Shown here: positions 15,706 through 21,562 of the stretch, one piece after another
Numbering within the stretch: the first letter of the stretch is position 1
Layout of the letters: each line of letters begins with the position of its first letter
Source: Pseudomonadota bacterium
GTDB lineage: Bacteria; Desulfobacterota; JADFVX01
Direction of reading: 5' to 3'
DNA length: 21,562 nt
Assembly (NCBI GenBank): GCA_015222755.1
Contig: JADFVX010000017.1
Coordinates: 1 to 21,562, forward strand
Notes under the pieces: generated by a model
Database searches by the model: none
Told to the model about the DNA's origin: nothing
What the model saw: only the letters and a program-made list of their open reading frames with translations
Position numbers and translations under genes: made by a program

Positions 15706-15734
15706 TTGACAGTTGCGGCCTCATGTGGTACAAG
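15706..15734 (+). promoter_or_regulatory. Promoter of the M23 peptidase gene
   Basis: A perfect TTGACA at 15706-15711, 17-base spacer, then TACAAG at 15729-15734 (4/6). Predicted start near 15741, giving a leader of about 45 bases ending in a strong AAGGAGG at 15775-15781. The rest of the divergent region (15569-15705) shows nothing I can name. Confidence 0.55.
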
Positions 15735-15785
15735 TTGTTGGAAAAGTTAAAGAATATGTTGCATTCTTAGGGTTAAGGAGGAATC

Positions 15786-16685
15786 GTGGGGAAAGAGTTT
15801 TATAGGGTTATAGTCGTTCCTCAGCAGACATCAGACATAAAGAAGTATAAGCTCTCAAAGAGATTTCTCAAGGGAGTTGCATTTATGTGTCTTGCTGTAG
15901 CTTCCCTCTCGTCCTGGCTGGTTTATGACTATGCAAAGGTTAAAGAGGAAGTCTGGGAGACTCGGCAGCTTAGAGATGAAAATGAGGCGCAAAGGGAGCA
16001 GATATATGTGTTTGCCAATAAGATATCCGCTCTTGAAACGCAAATGTCTAAACTGAGACAGTTTGATGCCAAGCTAAGGGTTATTACAAATCTTGAAAAG
16101 CCTGGAATGGGTGAGCAGTACATAGGAGTCGGTGGGCCTGATGAAGCGGTCTTCCTTGATTATGACGGAAGACGAGACATGATGGTGCAGAAAATGCACT
16201 CGGACTTGGAAAACCTGCATGTTGAGGCTGTCGTACAAGAAGAAAGTTTTAATGAGCTTAAAGAGTTTCTTGAGGACAAGAAATCGCTTCTTGCCTCTAC
16301 TCCTTCAATATGGCCGGTAAGGGGCTGGGTCACCTCAAACTTCGGAAGGAGGATATCTCCCTTTACTGGCGGGTATAAGAATCATGAAGGTCTAGATATA
16401 GCGACCAGGATGGGAACGATTATTATGGCCCCGGCAGACGGCAGGGTGACCTATGTAGGTGTTGAGGCCGGGTACGGTAAGCTTCTTGTTATAGATCACG
16501 GCTATAGTGTTGTGACAAGGTATGGACACAACTCTAAGATCCATGTAAAGGTTGGGGACAGGGTTAAAAGGGGGCAGAAGGTCGCCGCTGTAGGTAGTAC
16601 AGGTCGGTCCACAGGCCCTCATGTTCATTACGAAGTTCGTGTAAACGGTATACCTGTTAATCCAAAGAACTATATACTCAACTGA
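15786..16685 (+). CDS. M23 (LytM) family metallopeptidase, membrane anchored
   Basis: A 299-residue cell-wall endopeptidase or division-activator type protein. A single transmembrane helix (about residues 29-48) anchors it with the C-terminus outside the cytoplasm. Charged coiled-coil segments follow (about 50-95 and 125-170), then the M23 domain (about 175-299). The zinc ligands are intact: H200EGLD204 and H279VH281, with RYGH supplying the usual catalytic histidine, so this copy should be an active peptidase rather than a degenerate EnvC/NlpD-like activator. Such enzymes cut peptide cross-links in peptidoglycan. Translation starts at GTG 15786, four bases after AAGGAGG. A strong terminator follows, so it is probably monocistronic. 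Confidence 0.92.
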   Translation: MGKEFYRVIVVPQQTSDIKKYKLSKRFLKGVAFMCLAVASLSSWLVYDYAKVKEEVWETRQLRDENEAQREQIYVFANKISALETQMSKLRQFDAKLRVITNLEKPGMGEQYIGVGGPDEAVFLDYDGRRDMMVQKMHSDLENLHVEAVVQEESFNELKEFLEDKKSLLASTPSIWPVRGWVTSNFGRRISPFTGGYKNHEGLDIATRMGTIIMAPADGRVTYVGVEAGYGKLLVIDHGYSVVTRYGHNSKIHVKVGDRVKRGQKVAAVGSTGRSTGPHVHYEVRVNGIPVNPKNYILN

Positions 16686-16709
16686 TTATTCAATATTAGA
16701 TCGCAATTT

Positions 16710-16744
16710 AAAGGGAGGGACTTGTATAAGTGCCTCCCTTTTTT
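16710..16744 (+). terminator. Intrinsic terminator after the M23 peptidase gene
   Basis: AAAGGGAGG (16710-16718) pairs perfectly with CCTCCCTTT (16733-16741), extended after one mismatch by ACTT/AAGT with a GTAT loop, and is followed by a T run to 16744. Confidence 0.85.
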
Positions 16745-16767
16745 AATTTACGAGTTTAGAGAGATCC

Positions 16768-18144
16768 ATGTTTAATAGAAAAAATCTTTTCCTGTTTTTG
16801 TTTGTTTTGCTGACCTTTGCAAATTCCCCTTTTTTATCCGCAGGAGAGACTTCTGAAAAGAGTGAGCTGAAACGCAAGGTAGCTGCGCCTAAGCTTGTAC
16901 GTGTGCCGATCGGGACTGCGGCGGCGGACAAAGGGGGAAGGGTCTCATTGGAACTTGTTGCGCGTTTTCAGCAATACAACCCGAAACCAAAGCAAGCCTC
17001 CGATCACTATGACCGTCACATCTACTCACCCAAGTCAGTTTTTTTCTCCGGCTCTACAGAAAAGGTCTTCGTGAATTCACTGGAGGGCATGTCTACTGTG
17101 ATATACGATCGCCGTAATCTTGTTAAGACCGGGGTCATCTCGCACCGTTTTAAAAGAGCTGATGCTCGTCTTTTTGATGGTGATGAAAATCCCGGAGGAT
17201 GGCTGGATTTCCCTGAGGACTATCAGCAGGACAGGAAAAATAACTTTTGGGGAAAGCCCGTTGAGTTTGCCGAGACGCATAATGGAAGATATTTGTGGGT
17301 ACCATACTACCGGCGCAGTTTTGATAAAAATGGAGCCCTCCCCTCGGCAGTAGCCGTGATTGATACCTCTAGGGATGAGATCGTTCGTGTCATGTCGACA
17401 GGGCCTGTACCGAAGATGCTCGCTCCCTCACCTGACGGTAAATGGCTCGCAGTTATCCACTGGGGCGATAATACGGTCGGTCTTATAGATATAGGCAGCG
17501 AAAAACCTTCTGAATTTCACAGGGCTGGAATTATAACAGTCGAAAAAAAGTATTCCCTGAAAAGTGACAAAAAAGTTAACAGGGACAGTGCCTGCGGCTT
17601 TTGTCTAAGAGGGGCAGTTTTTACTCGTGACAGCAAGTATCTGCTTGTTGGAAGGATGAAGGGTGGTGGAATTGCGGTAATAGATGTAAAAAAGGAATCT
17701 TATGTTGACACTGTTTACGGCATGAAGCCAACACCCAGACACCTTGTCTTATCGGCTGAAGGTGACTTGCTGTACCTCAGCTCAAATTACAGCGGCTATG
17801 TATCTTCTTACAGGGTAGATAAGCTGATCAATGCGGCCCTAAGTGGTAAGGGGAGGCTGAGACCTCAACAGGAAGTGATGACCGGACGCGGCACCAGGAC
17901 GATAAGCCTGTCTCCCGATGGCCGGCTTATATATGCGGCAGTTAAAGGTGAGAGTAGAATAAAGGTGATAGATAGCGGCTCTATGAAAGTTATGCTTGAA
18001 ATCCCAACCGATTCGTTCCCTGTGGGTATGGCGGTATCGCCTGATGGTACACAACTTTGGGTTACTGCCCAGGGGAGCAAAGGAGTAGGCGGAAACTCCG
18101 TTTCTGTTTATAAAGTCAGGAGAGAGCTGTTGGCATCTAAATAG
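16768..18144 (+). CDS. Exported beta-propeller protein (YncE-like)
   Basis: A 458-residue secreted protein. The N-terminus has a clear signal peptide (basic MFNRK, hydrophobic LFLFLFVLLTF, cleavage likely after A25 or G26). The rest contains repeated propeller blades of the YncE/lactonase type, with hallmarks such as PSPDGKWLAVIH, DSKYLLVGRMKGGGIAVID, SAEGDLLYLSSN, LSPDGRLIYAAVKG and VSPDGTQLWVTA. A C276GFC279 pair in mid-protein could be a disulfide or metal site; it is not a haem motif because no histidine follows. Function is unknown; periplasmic protein or ligand binding is an inference. It begins 24 bases after the terminator of the previous gene with only a weak GAGAGA ribosome site. 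Its last 8 bases overlap hemN on the other strand. Confidence 0.82.
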   Translation: MFNRKNLFLFLFVLLTFANSPFLSAGETSEKSELKRKVAAPKLVRVPIGTAAADKGGRVSLELVARFQQYNPKPKQASDHYDRHIYSPKSVFFSGSTEKVFVNSLEGMSTVIYDRRNLVKTGVISHRFKRADARLFDGDENPGGWLDFPEDYQQDRKNNFWGKPVEFAETHNGRYLWVPYYRRSFDKNGALPSAVAVIDTSRDEIVRVMSTGPVPKMLAPSPDGKWLAVIHWGDNTVGLIDIGSEKPSEFHRAGIITVEKKYSLKSDKKVNRDSACGFCLRGAVFTRDSKYLLVGRMKGGGIAVIDVKKESYVDTVYGMKPTPRHLVLSAEGDLLYLSSNYSGYVSSYRVDKLINAALSGKGRLRPQQEVMTGRGTRTISLSPDGRLIYAAVKGESRIKVIDSGSMKVMLEIPTDSFPVGMAVSPDGTQLWVTAQGSKGVGGNSVSVYKVRRELLASK

Positions 18145-19525
18145 TTTTTGAAAAACGCATTTCCTTCTCTGGCTTTCTCAAATAGGTGTCGAATACCATG
18201 GCTATGTTTCTGATAAGTATCCTGCCCAGATCAGAGACAACGAGTCCTTCATCACTGATAGTAAGCAGATCATCCTTAGTCATTGGCTCCAACTCACTAA
18301 GTTCCAGCGCAAAGACTTTCTTGAAGTCCAGGTCGAACTCTTTTTCCACATCGGAAAAGGTCAGTTCAAAGTCACACATAATACGTGTGATGATATGCCG
18401 TCTCAATATATCTTCATTGTTAAGCTCATATCCTCGCCATGTAGGGATACGGCCTTCTTCTATCATCTGGTAGTAGTCAGGCAGTTCATGCTTGTTCTGT
18501 ACGTAGCAGTTGCCAACCTGGCTGATAGAGGTGGCTCCAAGCCCGTATAGGTCGCATCCGGCATGGGTGGTGTATCCCTGAAAGTTACGGTAAAGGGTCT
18601 TGTTTTTCTGGGCAACAAAGAGTTCGTCATCCGGCTTGGCAAAGTGATCCATACCCACATATACATAGCCGGCGGTAGTGAACTTCTCTATTACCATCTT
18701 CAATATCTTAAACTTTTCCTCTGCTGAAGGCAGGTCTTCCTCCTTGATGCTCTTCTGGATGGGCTTCATCCATGGAACATAGGCAAAGTTAAAGACAGCC
18801 ATCCTGTCAGGATTTATCTCTATAATCTTGTCTACTGTTTTTTCAAAGGACTCAACAGTCTGATGTGGCAGCCCGAAGATAAGGTCGACATTTATACTGT
18901 CGAATTTCTCCTCACGGCATACATCGATGACATGGCGGGAAAGTTCTTCCGTCTGGACGCGGTGCACCGCTTTTTGCACCGTGGGGTCGAAGTCCTGAAT
19001 ACCCATGCTGATGCGGTTGAAACCGATCTCTCTAAGCGTTTTTATGTGCTCATCGGAGGCCTCGCGCGGGTCTATCTCAACCCCTGCCTCCACATTATCT
19101 GCCAGGGTAAAGTTCTTTTTGATCGCCTTGCCCAGCCGTCTTAGTTGATCTGTAGATAAAAAGGTGGGAGTTCCGCCGCCAAAGTGCAGCTGCACCACCT
19201 CTCGTCCCGGTGTTTGCATTCCTGCGATGAGTTCTATTTCTTTTTCCAGATAGTCCAGATACTGGTCTGCCTGATCTCCCCTTTTTGTGTAGACCACATT
19301 GCAACCGCAGAAGTAGCATACGGAACGACAAAATGGGAGGTGGAAGTAAAGGGAGATGTCCGAGGGAGATTCTGCCTCGTTTGTTTCTTTGATTATGCGC
19401 CCGTAATCCTTGTCGGTGAAGTCCTCAGTAAATACCGGAGCCGTAGGGTAGCTTGTATAGCGCGGCCCAGCCTTGGAGTATTTTTTCAGTATGTCGACAT
19501 CGACCTTAAGGGTTTTGCTGCTCAT
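18137..19525 (-). CDS. hemN: Oxygen-independent coproporphyrinogen III oxidase
   Basis: A 462-residue radical-SAM enzyme that oxidatively decarboxylates coproporphyrinogen III to protoporphyrinogen IX without oxygen. The cluster motif is C66RSVC70YFC73GC75, the HemN pattern with the extra cysteine. Downstream are VQLHFGGGTPTFL, GVEIDPREA, RISMGIQDFDPTVQKAVHRVQ and the family-specific LYGLGATSIS. Full length is typical of true HemN rather than the shorter HemW relatives. AAGGA in the end of hemE lies 6 bases before the ATG, and the gap to hemE is only 2 bases, so the two haem genes are one operon. The stop codon overlaps that of the convergent propeller gene. Confidence 0.96.
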   Translation of the reverse strand: MSSKTLKVDVDILKKYSKAGPRYTSYPTAPVFTEDFTDKDYGRIIKETNEAESPSDISLYFHLPFCRSVCYFCGCNVVYTKRGDQADQYLDYLEKEIELIAGMQTPGREVVQLHFGGGTPTFLSTDQLRRLGKAIKKNFTLADNVEAGVEIDPREASDEHIKTLREIGFNRISMGIQDFDPTVQKAVHRVQTEELSRHVIDVCREEKFDSINVDLIFGLPHQTVESFEKTVDKIIEINPDRMAVFNFAYVPWMKPIQKSIKEEDLPSAEEKFKILKMVIEKFTTAGYVYVGMDHFAKPDDELFVAQKNKTLYRNFQGYTTHAGCDLYGLGATSISQVGNCYVQNKHELPDYYQMIEEGRIPTWRGYELNNEDILRRHIITRIMCDFELTFSDVEKEFDLDFKKVFALELSELEPMTKDDLLTISDEGLVVSDLGRILIRNIAMVFDTYLRKPEKEMRFSKTI

Positions 19526-19527
19526 GC

Positions 19528-20574
19528 TTATCCTTTGTGGTATGCGGGGCTAAGTTCATGTACTGCGTTTATAAATGCCTTTGCATGCTCAACTGGGATG
19601 TCGGGAAGTATGCCGTGGCCAAGGTTGAATATGTGACCACTGCCTTCACCGTACTTGGCAAGTATGTCGGCAACCTTTCTTCTGATAACCTCTGGTGATG
19701 CATAGAGATTGCATGGATCCATATTTCCCTGCAGGGCAACCTTGTCCCCTACTCTGCGACGTATATCGCCTATGTCAGACATATAGTCTACACCGACTAC
19801 ATCACAACCGGTCTGTGCGATGCTTTCCATCATATGTCCAGCACCCTTGGCGAAAACTATAACGGGGACTTTCCCGCCTACCTCTTCTACTATTCTCTGG
19901 ATATATTGCAGGGAAAAGGTCTCAAAATCATCGGGGGTAAGTATGCCTCCCCAGGTATCGAATATCTGTACTGCATGTACGCCTGTTTCGATCTGGGCCT
20001 TCAGGTAGGCAATGACAGCTTCGGTTATCTTATTCAGCAGGCTGTGCAGGAGATCTGGCTGATCGTAAAGCATCTTCTTGATTACGGCAAAGTTCTTCGA
20101 ACCGCCTCCCTCTATCATGTAGGTGGCAAGTGTCCAGGGAGCGCCGGTAAAGCCGATGAGTGGTACGCGGCCGTCAAGTCCCTTATTGATAGCAGTGATT
20201 GCCTTCATCACGTAGCCCAGTTCATCCATTGGGTCGGGTATTACAAGCTTGTCGATATCGGCAGCAGTTTTGACGGGGTCAGGAAAGTGGGGACCCTCAC
20301 CTACGAGGAATTGAAGCTCCATACCCATTGCTTCAGGTATAACAAGGATGTCGGAAAAAAGTATTGCCGCATCTACGTTTAGTATATCAATAGGTTGCAG
20401 CGTTACTTCCGCCGCCAGATCAGGTGTTTTGCAAAGGGTCAGGAAGTCACCGGCCCGGCTTCTGGTGGCCAGATATTCAGGAAGGTATCTCCCTGCCTGC
20501 CTCATCATCCAGACTGGTGTGTAGTCGGTCTTTTCTCTGCGGCAGGCCCTCAAAAAATTGTCATTTTTAAGCAT
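19528..20574 (-). CDS. hemE: Uroporphyrinogen decarboxylase
   Basis: A 348-residue cytosolic enzyme converting uroporphyrinogen III to coproporphyrinogen III by four decarboxylations. The N-terminal signature PVWMMRQAGRYLPEY (residues 20-34) holds the conserved arginine and substrate-binding residues, and a second conserved segment reads ILFSDILVIPEAMGMEL with the catalytic aspartate. GFTGAPWTLATYMIEGGGSK and FNLGHGILPDIPVEH complete the family pattern. It is first in the hemE-hemN operon, whose product stream feeds haem for the cbb3 oxidase and other cytochromes. A GTGAG sequence before the ATG is a modest ribosome site; a promoter lies about 37 bases upstream. Confidence 0.97.
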   Translation of the reverse strand: MLKNDNFLRACRREKTDYTPVWMMRQAGRYLPEYLATRSRAGDFLTLCKTPDLAAEVTLQPIDILNVDAAILFSDILVIPEAMGMELQFLVGEGPHFPDPVKTAADIDKLVIPDPMDELGYVMKAITAINKGLDGRVPLIGFTGAPWTLATYMIEGGGSKNFAVIKKMLYDQPDLLHSLLNKITEAVIAYLKAQIETGVHAVQIFDTWGGILTPDDFETFSLQYIQRIVEEVGGKVPVIVFAKGAGHMMESIAQTGCDVVGVDYMSDIGDIRRRVGDKVALQGNMDPCNLYASPEVIRRKVADILAKYGEGSGHIFNLGHGILPDIPVEHAKAFINAVHELSPAYHKG

Positions 20575-20610
20575 AAGGTCTCACTTTCTTAAAGTTTATA
20601 TAAGTTTGAC

Positions 20611-20639
20611 ATAGTAGGTGAAAGGAGCTCCTAAGTCAA
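20611..20639 (-). promoter_or_regulatory. Promoter of hemE-hemN with a palindrome in its spacer
   Basis: On the minus strand TTGACT (20639-20634, 5/6) and TACTAT (20616-20611, 4/6) are 17 bases apart. The spacer contains the perfect palindrome AGGAGCTCCT (20623-20632), a possible operator. The start near 20604 leaves a 30-base leader. Confidence 0.6.
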
Positions 20640-20967
20640 GGGCAAGATGTATTGTAAGCAGTTAAACAGTGCATGGTAAAAGTTGAGATAAGGCGGGTTT
20701 AAGTGGGATAAGGCAGAGTTGATTGCTGTAAAATACTAAGGAATTTTTAAGTATGATTTGAAAAATATAAAAACGGGTTTATATACAATGTTAGTTTTAT
20801 TGTTTGTTTCACCTACAAAGCACGCGTTTTATGAAATTTTGAAATTGATGATTACCGTAAGAAAGTAACGACTTGAATTAACCGGCCTCGTTTAGTGAGT
20901 GAAACAAGCCATTAGCGGTTGGGTTGAATGACTGCTTAGCCATTTGCAAGTTTTTTCCGTACATTGA
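20640..20967. other. Non-coding AT-rich region between hemE and the chemotaxis gene
   Basis: No open frame or RNA gene recognised. It holds two direct copies of GATAAGGC (20687-20694 and 20707-20714) 20 bases apart upstream of the hemE promoter, and a weak hairpin in which GTTT/AAAC and GGC/GCC pair at about 20883-20911. No FNR-like box was found. Confidence 0.4.
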
Positions 20968-20994
20968 CGGGGTGTCTGATAGTCAGACACCCCG
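20968..20994 (-). terminator. Strong hairpin downstream of the chemotaxis receptor gene
   Basis: A perfect 12-bp stem, CGGGGTGTCTGA with TCAGACACCCCG, and a TAG loop. It lies 30 bases beyond the stop codon of the minus-strand receptor gene, a normal terminator position, but neither side shows an immediate T run. It may instead protect the message 3' end. Confidence 0.5.
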
Positions 20995-21024
20995 CTATTC
21001 ATATATAAGTATTTTTAATGAATA

Positions 21025-21562
21025 CTAAAACTCTTTGAAGTCATCTTCATCCATAGGAATGACTTCTTCTGCCTTAACCTCCTTGGCCTTTTTTGGCGCC
21101 GCCGGAGCAGAAGGCTTGTGTGCTATTTTGGCAGCAGGAGCGGCCAGTGCTTTCCTGGGCATCCTGACAACCTTTGTATCACCTTCATTCCTACCGCCTA
21201 TTATCTCTATCAGCCCACCAACGATATCCTTGAGGTTTACAGCCTGAGCCGACAGTTCTTCACTGGCAGCGGCAGATTCTTCAGAAAGGGCAGAGTTCTG
21301 CTGTGTCACCTGGTCCATCTGTGTCACAGCCGTCGTTACCTGGCTTATCCCTTCCGCCTGCTCTCTTGAAGCACCTGCAATCTCTGCAACCAGGTCGGCC
21401 ACCTTGGTGGAGTTTGTCACGATTTCACCAAGAATAGTGCCAGACTCATTGGCAAGAGCGCTGCCCTGCTTTGCCTTTGCCATGCTCTCCTCTATCAGGT
21501 TAGCTGTATTTTTAGCAGCTTCGGCACTGCGCCCGGCCAGATTTCTGACCTCTTCGGCAACA
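21025..21562 (-). CDS. Methyl-accepting chemotaxis protein, C-terminal part
   Basis: The frame runs off the right edge, so only the last 178 residues are visible. They start within the cytoplasmic signalling hairpin tip (VAEEVRNLAGRSAEAAKNTANLIEE), which docks CheA and CheW, and continue down the returning helix (GISQVTTAVTQMDQVTQQNSALSEESAAASEEL), which includes a probable methylation region. A flexible Ala/Pro/Lys-rich tail of about 45 residues follows and the protein ends in EDDFKEF. That last pentapeptide, DFKEF, fits the x-[aromatic]-x-x-[aromatic] pattern described for CheR/CheB tethering sites. Sensor domain, ligand and membrane segments lie outside the window. The internal ATG at 21483 is not a start. 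Confidence 0.93.
   Translation of the reverse strand, partial: VAEEVRNLAGRSAEAAKNTANLIEESMAKAKQGSALANESGTILGEIVTNSTKVADLVAEIAGASREQAEGISQVTTAVTQMDQVTQQNSALSEESAAASEELSAQAVNLKDIVGGLIEIIGGRNEGDTKVVRMPRKALAAPAAKIAHKPSAPAAPKKAKEVKAEEVIPMDEDDFKEF

Noticed and set aside
19834..20382. 182-residue plus-strand frame opposite hemE
   Set aside because: It lies wholly inside a well-conserved hemE gene, has no family resemblance and no ribosome site.
20575..20967. FNR-type site expected before an oxygen-independent haem operon
   Set aside because: No TTGAT-N4-ATCAA palindrome; the closest stretch (TTGATTGCTGTAAA) lacks the second half-site.

Overview
The window is a bacterial chromosome segment of moderate GC content (by eye GC-richer in the copper-ATPase region and AT-richer around 8.0-9.1 kb and 20.6-21.0 kb). 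It carries Shine-Dalgarno sites, sigma70-like promoters and alternative start codons (GTG for tyrS and the M23 peptidase, TTG for zapA and the LOG gene). The gene set points to a motile or chemotactic Gram-negative bacterium with a cbb3-type terminal oxidase, so capable of microaerobic respiration, that makes haem by an oxygen-independent route. The zapA / 6S RNA / fthC / rny / ymdB / tyrS order and the methyl-accepting protein tail look most like the former Deltaproteobacteria (Desulfobacterota and relatives), but I cannot fix the phylum from sequence alone.

Layout. (1) 1-3856, plus: 3' part of ccoG, then ccoH, ccoI and the tiny ccoS, the cbb3 oxidase maturation operon; the oxidase subunit genes probably lie just upstream of the window. 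A palindromic REP-like element spans the ccoH/ccoI junction and encodes the last residues of CcoH. (2) 4069-5478: a membrane sensor with a periplasmic haem-c motif joined to an HD-GYP cyclic-di-GMP phosphodiesterase domain. (3) 5618-8012: glnS, convergent with trmB. (4) 8209-13305, plus: a short coiled-coil (ZapB-like) gene, zapA, a probable 6S RNA, fthC, rny (RNase Y), ymdB-like phosphodiesterase and tyrS. (5) 13426-14738: a solitary OppF/DppF-type ABC ATPase and a small zf-TFIIB protein. (6) 14798-18144: a LOG-family gene (minus) divergent from an M23 (LytM) peptidase, then a terminator and an exported beta-propeller protein. (7) 18137-20574, minus: hemE-hemN. (8) 21025 to the right edge, minus: C-terminal part of a methyl-accepting chemotaxis protein with a putative CheR/CheB-tethering pentapeptide.

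Connections. CcoGHIS delivers copper and assembles cbb3 oxidase, and HemE/HemN supply its haem. The adjacent haem-c/HD-GYP sensor could couple redox or gas sensing to cyclic-di-GMP turnover, and the chemotaxis receptor is another sensory output. The zapA-to-tyrS block is a housekeeping cluster for division, transcription control, folate, RNA decay and translation. I see no phage, CRISPR array, insertion sequence, tRNA or rRNA. The points most worth a second look are the REP-like element inside ccoH, the haem-c HD-GYP sensor beside ccoGHIS, the 6S RNA candidate and the nearly leaderless promoter in front of the ZapB-like gene. None amounts to a clearly new system.
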